Origin: Dyella amyloliquefaciens
GTDB taxonomy: Bacteria; Pseudomonadota; Gammaproteobacteria; Xanthomonadales; Rhodanobacteraceae
Length of the DNA stretch: 64,000 bases
NCBI RefSeq assembly: GCF_004296575.1
Contig: NZ_SAYT01000004.1
Span: 1 to 64,000 of the forward strand
Direction of reading: 5' to 3'
This document shows, in pieces, positions 12,244 through 21,075 of the stretch. The stretch's first letter is position 1, and each line of letters begins with the position of its first letter. The translations under genes and the position numbers were made by a program. The notes below the pieces were generated by a model. The model ran no database searches. It was not told where the DNA came from and was given only the letters and a program-made list of their open reading frames with translations.

Positions 12244-13038
12244 ATGCGTCATCCGGGCAGGTTCAAGCTGATCGCCGTCGTCATGCTCTGGTTTTTGAGC
12301 CTGACGGCACTGCAAGCCACCACTGGCGTGCGTGAACTGCGCGCCACGCCGGATACCCGGTCTGCGCCGGATGCGGACTATGCGCTGCATGCCGCCACCT
12401 TCGGTGGTGGCCCCGTCACCCTGATCGATGTGCACGCCGGCGGCGGCGACTGGGTGCGCGCCGACCCGGCAAAGCTGCCGCCGTTTCCGAGGGATGCCCC
12501 GGTCGCGGGCAAGGTCCCGCTGCAATGGTTCTACGGTGCGGTCGCGGGCTGGATGCCGGTGCCGGCGGGCTGGCGCCTGCAGCGCGCCGAGATCGGCATG
12601 GACGGCGGCACGGTCTACACCTACGCGTCGCCCGAGGGCGCGGCGGCCGGCTGGATTACCTACACGGTGATTCCCGCCTGCGTGGGCTGCATGCTGGACG
12701 AAACCAATGGACTGCTGCCGGGCGCGGGCGAGCGCCTGGCGTCACTCAGCGGTTCGCCGGAATCCAACCTCGGCCAGACCAATCCGGTGATGAGCTGGCA
12801 GTCGCGTCCGGACGATTGCACGGCGCTGTTCCGCTACCGTTCCGGCGGTCTCACCGTGCATGCCGCCGTGCTCAGCAGCGTGCCGATCTCGGCGCTGGAC
12901 AGTCAGAAGGGCGACCTCGCCGTGGCGGACGTCTACGCCGCGCTGCCGGCCGCCAAAGCGGGCGCGGCCGATTACCTGCTTGGCCACTTCAGGCAGGCGT
13001 TCCCGGCCTGCCATTCGCCGAACGGCTGGTCGGGCTGA
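12244..13038 (+). CDS. Secreted hypothetical protein (possibly DUF4850)
   Basis: 264 residues with a signal peptide (KLIAVVMLWFLSLTALQA). The mature part has a PLQWFYGAVAGWMPVPAGW segment and a CVGCMLDETNG pair of cysteines, with further cysteines at DDCTALF and PACHSP. I think it resembles DUF4850 but cannot confirm that. Start at 12244 is preceded by AGGGAGAGGG. It ends 4 nt before the convergent chorismatase stop. Confidence 0.7.
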   Translation: MRHPGRFKLIAVVMLWFLSLTALQATTGVRELRATPDTRSAPDADYALHAATFGGGPVTLIDVHAGGGDWVRADPAKLPPFPRDAPVAGKVPLQWFYGAVAGWMPVPAGWRLQRAEIGMDGGTVYTYASPEGAAAGWITYTVIPACVGCMLDETNGLLPGAGERLASLSGSPESNLGQTNPVMSWQSRPDDCTALFRYRSGGLTVHAAVLSSVPISALDSQKGDLAVADVYAALPAAKAGAADYLLGHFRQAFPACHSPNGWSG

Positions 13039-13042
13039 GCTT

Positions 13043-14029
13043 TCAGGCGTAGCGCCAGCCGTCGATTTCCACCAGCAGCTCCTGGCGGCAGATGTCGCCG
13101 TGCAGCAGCAGCACCGGCACGCCGGGCAGGCGGTGCTGCAGGAAGTCGTGCACCAGGGGCGCGTCGGTGGGCTGGCGCACATAGGCCTTGAGTGGCGACT
13201 GGGTGTCGAAGCCGGCCGTCATGTCCGCGCTCTGCAGCAGCGCCTCGAGGTTGGTAAGCGTTTCGCCCAGTTGGGCCAGCAGGTCGTCGTCGTGGGTCGA
13301 GGCGTGGCCCACTACGGCTGCGGTACCCGAGATGGCCAGGGCGTCGTCCGCCGGCAGCCGCATGGCGCGTGCGAAGCTCGGCGGCGTGCGGCCGTACTGG
13401 CGCGGGTAGCGCCAGGCGCTCACCTGGCGGGGGTTCTCCACGCGCTGGCCCGGTTCATCGCAGGCCAGCAGGTACACCTGCAGGCGGGGCGCCGCGGCGT
13501 GATGCCCGATCGCGGTGGCGGCCGGAAAGCCGTCGGCGAAGACTTCACCCATGCCGGAGGCGCGGCCGTCGCAGAACTGCTTATAGCGTTCGACGTCGCC
13601 CTCGCCCTGGTTGATGTCCCCCAGGTAATTCCACAGGCGCTGCACGTGCCGCTCGCCGCGCGTGGCCAGCAACCGGCATAGCTGGGCATAGGCCTCGCGG
13701 GCCGTGTCGCGCGGGCCGCCGTGCTCGTGCTCGTCCAGGGTGATGGCCGCGAACAGCCAGCCGTCGCCGGCCGACCACTGCACGTCGCCCTCGCGGCCCT
13801 GGCTGACCGGGCCGTCCACTCGCCAGACCTCCAACGGCACCGGCGCGTCGAAGCTCTCCAGGTCCACGCCGAGCCAGCGTGGATCGCTGCTGCGCACGGC
13901 GCCGGCACCAAAGCCGAACACTGCCAGGGTGCCCGACTCGCGCAGGACCTCATCCGGTCCGGCATGGCGATAAGACACCTGCGGCGCGCGGCGCAGCGCA
14001 GGCTTGGCGTTTTCACAACCCTGAACCAT
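13043..14029 (-). CDS. xanB2: Chorismatase, XanB2/FkbO-Hyg5 family
   Basis: 328 residues resembling the Xanthomonas bifunctional chorismatase that yields 3-hydroxybenzoate and 4-hydroxybenzoate. Visible family segments include FGFGAGAVRSSDPRWLGV, LWNYLGDINQ, the GMGEVFADG-type stretch and the C-terminal SPLKAYVRQP. In Xanthomonas the 3-isomer starts xanthomonadin synthesis and the 4-isomer feeds ubiquinone. It is divergent from the pigment operon across a 92-bp gap. Product ratio is not readable from sequence. Confidence 0.85.
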   Translation of the reverse strand: MVQGCENAKPALRRAPQVSYRHAGPDEVLRESGTLAVFGFGAGAVRSSDPRWLGVDLESFDAPVPLEVWRVDGPVSQGREGDVQWSAGDGWLFAAITLDEHEHGGPRDTAREAYAQLCRLLATRGERHVQRLWNYLGDINQGEGDVERYKQFCDGRASGMGEVFADGFPAATAIGHHAAAPRLQVYLLACDEPGQRVENPRQVSAWRYPRQYGRTPPSFARAMRLPADDALAISGTAAVVGHASTHDDDLLAQLGETLTNLEALLQSADMTAGFDTQSPLKAYVRQPTDAPLVHDFLQHRLPGVPVLLLHGDICRQELLVEIDGWRYA

Positions 14030-14121
14030 GGGAGACCAGCCGGGGAAACAGGGTCGCTATGTTACACTCGCCGGTCGCCGCCTCTGGGGGAGAGGCGCTT
14101 GAATCGAGTACGGGATCGGGC
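14030..14121 (+). promoter_or_regulatory. Divergent promoter region, chorismatase / pigment operon
   Basis: 92 bp between opposite starts. A 7-bp hairpin (CGCCTCT-GGGGG-AGAGGCG, 14079-14097) lies 24 bp before the ACP start, in the ACP leader. A -10-like TATGTT/TACACT lies near 14058-14067 on the plus strand; no convincing -35 was seen. Confidence 0.4.
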
Positions 14122-14391
14122 ATGGCCGAGCAGAGCATCGCACAACACGAACTGGCCACTTTGATCGTGGAAAGCCTCAATCTGGAAGCGGTGTCAGCCG
14201 ACCAGATCGACCCGGATGCCCCCCTGTTCGGCGGCGATCTGGGTCTCGACTCCATCGACGCGCTGGAAATCGCGCTGGCGGTGTCCAAGCGCTACGGCTT
14301 CCAGCTGCGCTCGGACAACCCGGAAAACCAGCAGATCTTCTCCAGCCTGCGCATGCTGTCCGAGCATGTCGAACGGCACCGTGCCGTTTAA
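14122..14391 (+). CDS. Acyl carrier protein of the aryl-polyene cluster
   Basis: 89 residues with the phosphopantetheine site S44 in DLGLDSIDALE. It would carry the aryl starter and growing polyene. The start at 14122 is chosen because upstream in-frame sequence overlaps the divergent promoter. Only one ACP is found here, whereas aryl-polyene clusters usually have two. Confidence 0.9.
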   Translation: MAEQSIAQHELATLIVESLNLEAVSADQIDPDAPLFGGDLGLDSIDALEIALAVSKRYGFQLRSDNPENQQIFSSLRMLSEHVERHRAV

Positions 14392-14471
14392 CCTGCATCG
14401 GGCATGATGTCAGGCGGGCACGGCACACTGGTGCCGTCACCCCGACACCAAGCGAGCAGGCCGAGCTACGC

Positions 14472-15194
14472 ATGTCTTGTGTTCCCGCCATTTCATCGAC
14501 GTCTTCATCGCGGCGCTGGCTGCCGCTGATGTTCGGCTACCCGGTGCTGGCGATGGCGGGCGTGCTCACGCATCGCCAGGGTTTCTCGCTGGCGGCCTGC
14601 GTCCTGCTGCTCACCCTGCTGTTGGCACCCTCTCTCGCGGCGCGCCGCGTGTTGGCGTGGCTGGCGTGGGCACTCATGCTGGCCGCGATGGGCTGGCTGT
14701 GGATGCACGATCTCGTCAGCCTGTTGCTGGAATGCGTGCCCATCGCCATCAACGTGCTGCTGGCATCGCTGTTCGGGCGCAGCCTGCGCGAGGGTTCGAC
14801 GCCGCTGATCGCGCGTTTCATCGAGGTGGTGGAAGGACCGGAGCGCCTGCAGGTGCCGGGCCTGATGCGCTATGCGCGCCAGCTCACCTGCTTCTGGACC
14901 TTGTTGACGGCCGCGCAGGCGACCGTGCTCGCCGTACTGCTGCTGTGTGCCGAACCGGGCGGACTCCTTGCGTCGCTGGGCGTTGCTTCGCCGCTGCCGG
15001 TGCCCGCCGGCTTGGCGCAGTCCTACGTGCACATCGGAGGCTACGTGCTGATCGTCGCGGCGTTCCTGCTCGAAAACGCGTACCGCCGCTGGCATCTGCG
15101 CCATCTTTCGCATCCGCGCCTGCATGAGCTCGCGCTCGGCATCGCGGCGCGCTGGCCACAGCTGCTGCGGGGACAGGATCCGGCGTCGCCATGA
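14472..15194 (+). CDS. Integral membrane protein of the aryl-polyene cluster (COG4648-like)
   Basis: 240 residues with about five hydrophobic segments (PLMFGYPVLAMAGVLTH, LAACVLLLTLLLAPSLA, VLAWLAWALMLAAMGWLW and two later). A membrane protein of this kind recurs after the ACPs in xanthomonadin/APE clusters; its biochemical role is not established. Its stop overlaps the next start by 4 nt. Confidence 0.75.
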   Translation: MSCVPAISSTSSSRRWLPLMFGYPVLAMAGVLTHRQGFSLAACVLLLTLLLAPSLAARRVLAWLAWALMLAAMGWLWMHDLVSLLLECVPIAINVLLASLFGRSLREGSTPLIARFIEVVEGPERLQVPGLMRYARQLTCFWTLLTAAQATVLAVLLLCAEPGGLLASLGVASPLPVPAGLAQSYVHIGGYVLIVAAFLLENAYRRWHLRHLSHPRLHELALGIAARWPQLLRGQDPASP

Positions 15195-15490
15195 GTCCCG
15201 CTGCCTTTCATCGTGAATTCCAGGTGGCGGCTGATCACCCCTGCCTGCCCGGGCACTTCCCCGGATCGCCGCTGGTGCCGGGCGTGATGCTGCTGGAGCA
15301 GGTCGCGCTGGCCTTGCGTGCGTGGCGTGGCGAACGCCTCGCGCGCGTGCAGGACGCCAAGTTCGTGGGGCCGCTGCTGCCTGGACAGCACGCACAGGTC
15401 ACGCTGACGGAGATGCACGGTCGCGTACGCTTCGAGATCCGTCACGAAGGCGAACTGCTGGCGCGTGGCACCGTCGAGGGCGCGTCATGA
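15191..15490 (+). CDS. Hotdog-fold 3-hydroxyacyl-ACP dehydratase/thioesterase-like protein
   Basis: 99 residues with the FabA/FabZ-type active-site string HPCLPGHFPGSPLVPGVMLLEQ, the His and Glu of the hotdog catalytic pair. It fits the ApeI-type dehydratase of aryl-polyene clusters; a thioesterase role is also possible. Overlaps its neighbours at both ends (ATGA), implying translational coupling. Confidence 0.8.
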   Translation: MSPAAFHREFQVAADHPCLPGHFPGSPLVPGVMLLEQVALALRAWRGERLARVQDAKFVGPLLPGQHAQVTLTEMHGRVRFEIRHEGELLARGTVEGAS

Positions 15491-16440
15491 GCGAACACTG
15501 GCAGAGCCGCCCCGAAGGCGGCGGGCACTTCGCCATCTGGCTGTTCTGTGCCATCGCGTTGCGCGGCGGGCGCCGGCTGGGCCGCGCGCTGCTGTATCCG
15601 ATCACACTGTACTTCTACCTGCGGCGGCAGCCGGAGCGTGACGCGTCGCGCCACTTCCTCGAGCGTGTGCTCGGCAAGCCGGTCAGCGTATGGCAGGTGA
15701 TGAAGCATCTCCATGCCTTTGCCGCGGTCACCTTCGACCGCATCTTCCTGCTCGCCCATGGAGAGAAGAATTTCGACATCGCCGTGGAAGGCCTCGACGC
15801 GCTGGAATCCACGCTGGCGCAAGGCAAGGGCCTGCTGCTGGTGGGCTCGCATCAAGGCAGCTTCGAGGCGCTGCGCGTGCTCAGCTCGCGCCGGCCCGAC
15901 ATTCCGTTACGCGTGGTGCTCGACAAGCAAAAGACGCCATCGATGACCGAGCTGTTCGAAACGCTCGCTCCCGACATCGGCGCCCACGTGATCGATGCCT
16001 CGCTGGGTGGTGCTTCCATCACGCTCGCCATGGCCGAGGCCTGCGAAAAGGGCGCGATGGTTGCGCTGCTGGCTGACCGCGGGCGCGAGCATGAGGTGCT
16101 GCGCCGCACGCCGTTCCTCGGCGAGCCGGCACCGTTTCCGGTCGGGCCATGGCTGCTTGCGCATTCGCTGCGCGTGCCGGTGATGCTGTGCTTTGGCCTG
16201 TATGAAGGCGGCAATCGCTATCGTCTCGTGTTCGAGCCGTTTGCCGACCCCGTGGAGATTCCGCGCCACGATCGCACGCGGGCGCTGGATGCCTGGATTG
16301 CCCGCTATGCAAGTCGCGTGGAGCACTATGTCCACGTCGCTCCCTACAACTGGTTCAACTTCTATGATTTCTGGCAGCAAGACGTGGCTACTGCTGTGCG
16401 GCCTGATGCTGTCGCTGTGCGCGAACGCGTCGGCGCCTGA
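15487..16440 (+). CDS. LpxL/HtrB-like lipid acyltransferase (XanD-type)
   Basis: 317 residues. The family has an H-X4-D/E catalytic motif, here HQGSFE; LADRGREHEVLRRTPFLGEP and FPVGPWLLAHSLRVPVM follow, as in lysophospholipid acyltransferases. An N-terminal amphipathic/hydrophobic segment (AIWLFCAIALRGGRRLGRAL) anchors it to the membrane. In Xanthomonas the analogous gene attaches the polyene to a lipid. Start 15487 overlaps the upstream stop by 4 nt. Confidence 0.85.
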   Translation: MSEHWQSRPEGGGHFAIWLFCAIALRGGRRLGRALLYPITLYFYLRRQPERDASRHFLERVLGKPVSVWQVMKHLHAFAAVTFDRIFLLAHGEKNFDIAVEGLDALESTLAQGKGLLLVGSHQGSFEALRVLSSRRPDIPLRVVLDKQKTPSMTELFETLAPDIGAHVIDASLGGASITLAMAEACEKGAMVALLADRGREHEVLRRTPFLGEPAPFPVGPWLLAHSLRVPVMLCFGLYEGGNRYRLVFEPFADPVEIPRHDRTRALDAWIARYASRVEHYVHVAPYNWFNFYDFWQQDVATAVRPDAVAVRERVGA

Positions 16441-17011
16441 GGAAGCCGCTACGGCGCGGGCGCTGGTGGCCTCGCTGGGCCGCCCGGCGCCTGCACGCAC
16501 GCCGTTCGCCGAAGCGCGTTTCATGAAGATGCTGGACCAGCCGCTGGTGGTGACTGGTGAGCTGGCATGGCTGGGCGGCGATCGCCTGGAACGCCGGGTG
16601 GACCACCCGAACCACGAAGTGTCGACCATCGCCGACGGCGAGGTGAGCCAGCAGCGCGAAGGGCGCGAGCCGCGTCGCTTCTCGCTGAAGCGGGCACCGC
16701 AGCTGCAGATCCTGCTGGACAGCTTCGTCGCCATGCTCGGCGGCGATGCCACGCGCCTGGAACAGGCGTTCGCCATCCAGTACAGCGGTACCGATGCCAA
16801 GCGCTGGACGCTGATCCTCACGCCGCGTGATCCGAAACTCGTGCGCACGGTCAGTCGCATCGAGATCGAAGGCGCCGGCAACGAGCCGCACTGCATGCGC
16901 ATGCAGGAGGCCGATGGCGACCTCGCCGTCGATCTGCTGGGTGACCTGGCCGCGAAGATGCCCGCCGCACCGACCCGCGAGGCGCTCGCGGTCCTCTGTC
17001 GAGGCGGTTGA
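16364..17011 (+). CDS. LolA-like periplasmic lipid carrier of the aryl-polyene cluster
   Basis: 215 residues with a signal peptide (KTWLLLCGLMLSLCANASA). The mature part reads like outer-membrane lipoprotein carrier proteins (EARFMKMLDQPLVVTGELAW), a fold with a hydrophobic cavity. In APE clusters such a protein presumably ferries the lipid-linked pigment across the periplasm to the outer membrane. It overlaps the acyltransferase end by 77 bp in another frame. Confidence 0.8.
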   Translation: MISGSKTWLLLCGLMLSLCANASAPEEAATARALVASLGRPAPARTPFAEARFMKMLDQPLVVTGELAWLGGDRLERRVDHPNHEVSTIADGEVSQQREGREPRRFSLKRAPQLQILLDSFVAMLGGDATRLEQAFAIQYSGTDAKRWTLILTPRDPKLVRTVSRIEIEGAGNEPHCMRMQEADGDLAVDLLGDLAAKMPAAPTREALAVLCRGG

Positions 17012-17013
17012 GC

Positions 17014-19332
17014 ATGCGCCTTGGCGGGCGTTGGACGCTGTTGGTGGTATGGCTGGTGTTGCTGGCCGGCGTGGGCGTCTTCGTGGTGCAACACCTGCGT
17101 GTCAGCACCGACCTGCGCAGCTTCATGCCCGCGCCGACCACGCCGGACCAGCGCCTCCTGATGGAGCAGGTGGGCGAGGGGCCGGGTTCGCGCCTGCTGC
17201 TGCTCGCCATTGCCGGCAAGACCGACCAGCAGCTTGCGGCGCTGAGCCAGCAATTGACGGCATCGCTGCGCAAGGACGAGCGCTACAGCCAGGTGCTCAA
17301 CGGCAGTTTCGATATCGCGTCGCTCGACGAGGCATTACTGCCCTACCGTTACCTGTTGTCTCCCACGCTCGACACGCATGCGTTGGACGCGCCGTACCTG
17401 CGCGATGAGCTGGAGCAGCGCCTGGAGGATCTGTCCTCGCCCGCCGCCGGCCTGCTCAAGGGGCTGCTCCCGCGTGATCCCACGCTGGAAGTGCTGAAAC
17501 TGGCCGAACGCTGGACGCCACCCAAGTCGCCGGAAGTACGCGAGGGCGTGTGGTTCTCCGCGCAGGGCGAGGCCTTGCTGCTGGTGCAGACGCGCGCGGC
17601 CGGTTTCGATCCGGATGCACAGACACTGGCGATCGACGGCATCCGCCAAGCCTTCGATGCCTTGCCCGATCATGCGGGTGCCAAGCTCATCGTGAGCGGG
17701 CCGGGGTACTTCAGCGTGGTGGCCAACGCGCAGACGCGCGGGCAGGCCGAATGGATCGGCCGCGTGTCCACGGTGGGTTTCATCCTGCTGCTGTTGTTGG
17801 CCTATCGCAGCATCAGTTCGCTGTTGCTGTCGGCATTGCCGATCGCCAGTGCGGCGCTCGCCGGTATCGCGGCGCTGGTGCTGCTGTTCCCGCAGGTGCA
17901 CGGCATCACGCTGGCGTTTGGCTTCACCTTGCTGGGCGTGGCGCAGGAGTATCCGATCCGCGTGCTCAGTCACCGGCGTGCTGGTGAAAACGCACTGCAA
18001 AGCGTGCGCGACCTGTGGCCGCTGCTGCTCATCGCCATCGCATCGGCCTGCATCGCGTACCTGGCGTTCTACGCATCCGGCGTGAACGGCCTCAAGCAAC
18101 TGGCGGTGTTCACCATCACGGGCCTGCTGGTCGCAGGATTCAGCACCCGATATGCGCTGCCGCACCTGCTGCCCGAGCGCGTACACGACGTCGCCGGCAT
18201 GGGCTGGCTGGTGCGTGCGCGGCGCTGGGTCGATGCCTTGCCGCGTCCACGCTGGATTCCCGTGCTGGTCGCGATCGCCACGGTGCTGATGCTGGTGTTC
18301 GCCCGCGGTGCGTTCTGGCAGAACGACCTAGCCGCGCTGACGCCGCTGCCCCGGGATCTGCTGCAGGAAGACGCGCGCCTGCGCGAAGCGCTCGGCGCGC
18401 CGGACGTGCGTTACCTGCTGGTCCTGGAGGCACGGGACGAACAAGGCGTGCTCGCCCTGTCCGAACGTCTGGAGCCGGCCGTCCAGGCGCTGTTGGCCAC
18501 GCACGCGGTGGATGCCATCGAGCTGCCGTCGCGTTACCTGCCCAGCGAAACGGTGCAGCGCGCCCGCCAGCAGCGACTACCGGATCGTCCGACGCTGGAG
18601 CGCGCCCTGTCCGACGCACAACAGGGCATGCCGTTCCAGGCGGGCCTGTTCGCGCCCTTTGTCGACGATGTGCAGAAAGCGCGCGAGTTGCCCCCGTTGA
18701 CGGAGGAGCGCTTCGCCACTTCGCCGCTGGGCCAGCGCATTGCGGCGATGCTGGTGTCGCGTGGCGACCATTGGGTGGGCCTGGGTACGCTCAGCGGCGT
18801 ACATGACGTGGCGGCGTTGCAATCGCTCGCGCAGGGCAGCGGCGGTTCGGTGCGCCTGCTCGATCTGAAGGAGACCGCGGAGTCGATGGTGGTGGCCTAT
18901 CGCACGCGCATTCTGCACGCGCTGCTGGCGGCGACCCTGCTGTTGGTGGTGGCGATCACCCTGGCCCTGCGCAGCATCCGGCGAGCCTGGCACGTGCTGG
19001 CGCCGATGACGCTGGCGACCTTCCTGGTGCTGGCGGTGGAACGCGTGGCAGGCGTGGAAGTCTCGTTGTTCCATCTGGTGGCGTTGATCCTCGCCGCCGG
19101 TCTCGGCCTGCATTACGCGCTGTTCTTCGAGCGCGATACCGGCGATGCCGCCGAGCAGCGCCGCACGCTGCACGCCACGCTGGTGTGCGTGCTGTCCGCC
19201 TTGCTGGTGTTCGGCATGCTGGCGTGGAGTTCCATTCCGGTGTTGCGCGCCATCGGCCTCACCGTCAGCCTTGGCGTGGCCTTCCATTTCTGTCTTTCGA
19301 TCCTGATGGCTCCGCATGCTCGCCAAGACTGA
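17014..19332 (+). CDS. MMPL/RND-family exporter of the aryl-polyene cluster
   Basis: 772 residues with two repeats of one N-terminal helix, a large periplasmic loop and five clustered helices. The first cluster begins VSTVGFILLLLLAYRSISSL; the second begins LHALLAATLLLVVAITLALR. Probably exports the pigment or pigment-lipid across the inner membrane. ATG 17014 is preferred over the TTG at 17008 because GAGG lies at proper distance. The end overlaps the next gene by 17 bp. Confidence 0.88.
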   Translation: MRLGGRWTLLVVWLVLLAGVGVFVVQHLRVSTDLRSFMPAPTTPDQRLLMEQVGEGPGSRLLLLAIAGKTDQQLAALSQQLTASLRKDERYSQVLNGSFDIASLDEALLPYRYLLSPTLDTHALDAPYLRDELEQRLEDLSSPAAGLLKGLLPRDPTLEVLKLAERWTPPKSPEVREGVWFSAQGEALLLVQTRAAGFDPDAQTLAIDGIRQAFDALPDHAGAKLIVSGPGYFSVVANAQTRGQAEWIGRVSTVGFILLLLLAYRSISSLLLSALPIASAALAGIAALVLLFPQVHGITLAFGFTLLGVAQEYPIRVLSHRRAGENALQSVRDLWPLLLIAIASACIAYLAFYASGVNGLKQLAVFTITGLLVAGFSTRYALPHLLPERVHDVAGMGWLVRARRWVDALPRPRWIPVLVAIATVLMLVFARGAFWQNDLAALTPLPRDLLQEDARLREALGAPDVRYLLVLEARDEQGVLALSERLEPAVQALLATHAVDAIELPSRYLPSETVQRARQQRLPDRPTLERALSDAQQGMPFQAGLFAPFVDDVQKARELPPLTEERFATSPLGQRIAAMLVSRGDHWVGLGTLSGVHDVAALQSLAQGSGGSVRLLDLKETAESMVVAYRTRILHALLAATLLLVVAITLALRSIRRAWHVLAPMTLATFLVLAVERVAGVEVSLFHLVALILAAGLGLHYALFFERDTGDAAEQRRTLHATLVCVLSALLVFGMLAWSSIPVLRAIGLTVSLGVAFHFCLSILMAPHARQD

Positions 19333-19750
19333 CTGGGCACATCTCATTCCCCACCAGGGCGCGATGTGCCTGCTCGATGCCGTGGTGTCATGGGATGACA
19401 CCGACATCCACGCCACGAGCAATAGCCATGCACAGTCGGATCATCCGCTGCGCGGCGAGCATGGTCTTCACGCCGTGCACCTCGCCGAATACGGTGCGCA
19501 GGCGATGGCTGTCCACGGGGCGTTGCTGGCGAGTCGGCAAGGCGAGGCTGGTCCGCGTCCCGGGCGGCTCGTGAGCCTGCGCGATGTGACGCTGGCGGTG
19601 GAAGTCGTCGATGTCGCTGCTGGCCATCTGGACGTCCATGCGCACTGCCTGTACGCCGATGAATCGGGGGCGCAGTATGCGTTCCGTGTGGAGCAGCGCG
19701 GCCATCTCCTGGCGTCCGGACGCGCAGCGGTCATCCACCCTGTTTCCTGA
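19316..19750 (+). CDS. ApeP-like hotdog dehydratase
   Basis: 144 residues beginning IPHQGAMCLLDAVVSWDD, a hallmark of the second dehydratase in aryl-polyene clusters, with HAVHLAEYGAQAMAVHGAL supplying the hotdog helix and catalytic residues. It would dehydrate 3-hydroxyacyl-ACP to build the conjugated double bonds. Confidence 0.82.
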   Translation: MLAKTDWAHLIPHQGAMCLLDAVVSWDDTDIHATSNSHAQSDHPLRGEHGLHAVHLAEYGAQAMAVHGALLASRQGEAGPRPGRLVSLRDVTLAVEVVDVAAGHLDVHAHCLYADESGAQYAFRVEQRGHLLASGRAAVIHPVS

Positions 19751-19764
19751 CAGCGAGACTTTCC

Positions 19765-20261
19765 ATGTCCCATGCCCAAGCTCCCCGACGTGCGCTGGTC
19801 ACTGGTGGCAGTGGCGATCTCGGTGGCGCGATCTGCCGGGCGCTGGCGCAGGGCGGCTACCACGTGATCGTTCATGCGAACGCCTCGCTGGCGCGTGCGG
19901 ACGATGTGGCGGCTGCCATTCGTGACGCGGGCGGGAGTGCTCAGTCCATCGCCTTTGATGTCACCGATGCCGAGGTCACCCGGCAGGCCATCGACACGCT
20001 GTTGGTCGACGGCGCGATCCATGCCGTGGTGAACAACGCGGGCATCCACCAGGACGGTCCGTTGGCGGGCATGTCGGAAGACGCGTGGCGTCGCGTCATT
20101 TGATCGGGGAGGATTTTCCGGTCGAACGTATCCGCGAGATCGTGCCCGCGCAGCGCGCAGGCAAACCGGAGGAGGTGGCGGCCCTGGTGGCTTTCCTGTG
20201 CTCCGACGCCGCGGGCTACATCAACGGCCAGGTCATCGGTGTCAACGGCGGCATGGCCTAA
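19765..20261 (+). pseudogene. 3-oxoacyl-ACP reductase (FabG-like) with internal deletion and frameshift
   Basis: The first 112 codons are an SDR N terminus with cofactor motif TGGSGDLGGA and [13 protein letters not shown], ending WRRVI then TGA at 20101-20103. A different frame from about 20100 resumes as [20 protein letters not shown] and ends [15 protein letters not shown] at 20261, the SDR C terminus. Comparison with aryl-polyene ketoreductases of about 243 residues shows roughly 80 missing residues, including the catalytic Ser and Tyr-x3-Lys. This is a deletion, not a simple frameshift, and the product cannot be a functional reductase. The flanking cluster genes are intact. Confidence 0.88.
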
Positions 20262-20313
20262 GTAGCGGTTGTTGAAGCGTGCGGGAGCGCACAGGCCCGC
20301 TCTCGCTTCCGCG

Positions 20314-21075
20314 TTATCCCGTGATCGCTGCGTCGAACACGATGGGGTGCGACGCACGCGAGCGTCGATAGCTCGCCATCACGTCGCCGTGCCGAAGCAC
20401 TTGTCCGACCGTGTACATGGTGATGCGCGTGACGTCGCGCACCGGGCTGAAATGGCTGATGCGGAACTCGCCTTCGTAGCGCGAAGCGATCGGTACCGAT
20501 ACCACGCCCAGGCCGCGCTCGCGCGTCGCCGCGATGAGGATGGCCGCTTCGAACACGAAGTTCTCCGCCGGCAGGTCGACCAGGTCCAGTGCCACGCGCG
20601 GATACCAGCGTTGACCGCTCTGCGTGTCGGCTACGGGTTGTGCGCAGGCCCAGGAGATGCCCCAGTCGGCCACCGCGTTGGCGCGGCGCCGACCCTTGGG
20701 CTGCTGTTCGCGACCGATGAGGCGTGCACCGATCACGATGTGATTGGGATATCGCATCGCCGCGGCCACGATGCGCGGGATATCGCTGGCCAGATGCTGG
20801 CCGTCGCCATCCATGGTGAGTACCGCGTCGTAGCCCTGGCGCAGTGCTTCGCGGAAACCGGTGCGCAACGCTTCACCCTTGCCGCGGCGTTGCCCGTGAC
20901 GCAGCAGTGTCACCGGCAGTGCGCTCACGATGTCGGGCGTGCGGTCGTCGGACCCGTCGTCCACCACGATCACGGCTGCGCCCAGGTCCAGCACCGACTG
21001 CACGACCTGGCCGATGGCCGCCTCCTCGTTGAGGCAGGGGACCAGCACGCACCAGCGAACCTCGGAGTTGTTCAA
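20314..21075 (-). CDS. Glycosyltransferase family 2 (pigment cluster)
   Basis: About 253 residues of GT-A fold: VLVPCLNEEAAIGQVV, then VIVVDDGSDDRTPDI, and the metal-binding MDGDGQH. No C-terminal membrane helices are seen, so it resembles cytosolic DPM-synthase-like enzymes. The start is TTG 21075, whose TTGA overlaps the upstream ketosynthase stop; upstream in-frame starts run into that gene. Family-2 glycosyltransferases recur in xanthomonadin clusters and may decorate the polyene or its lipid anchor. Confidence 0.82.
   Translation of the reverse strand: MNNSEVRWCVLVPCLNEEAAIGQVVQSVLDLGAAVIVVDDGSDDRTPDIVSALPVTLLRHGQRRGKGEALRTGFREALRQGYDAVLTMDGDGQHLASDIPRIVAAAMRYPNHIVIGARLIGREQQPKGRRRANAVADWGISWACAQPVADTQSGQRWYPRVALDLVDLPAENFVFEAAILIAATRERGLGVVSVPIASRYEGEFRISHFSPVRDVTRITMYTVGQVLRHGDVMASYRRSRASHPIVFDAAITG

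Noticed and set aside
19765-20261. Ketoreductase as a programmed frameshift
   Set aside because: Restoring the frame would still leave a protein about 80 residues short and without the catalytic residues.
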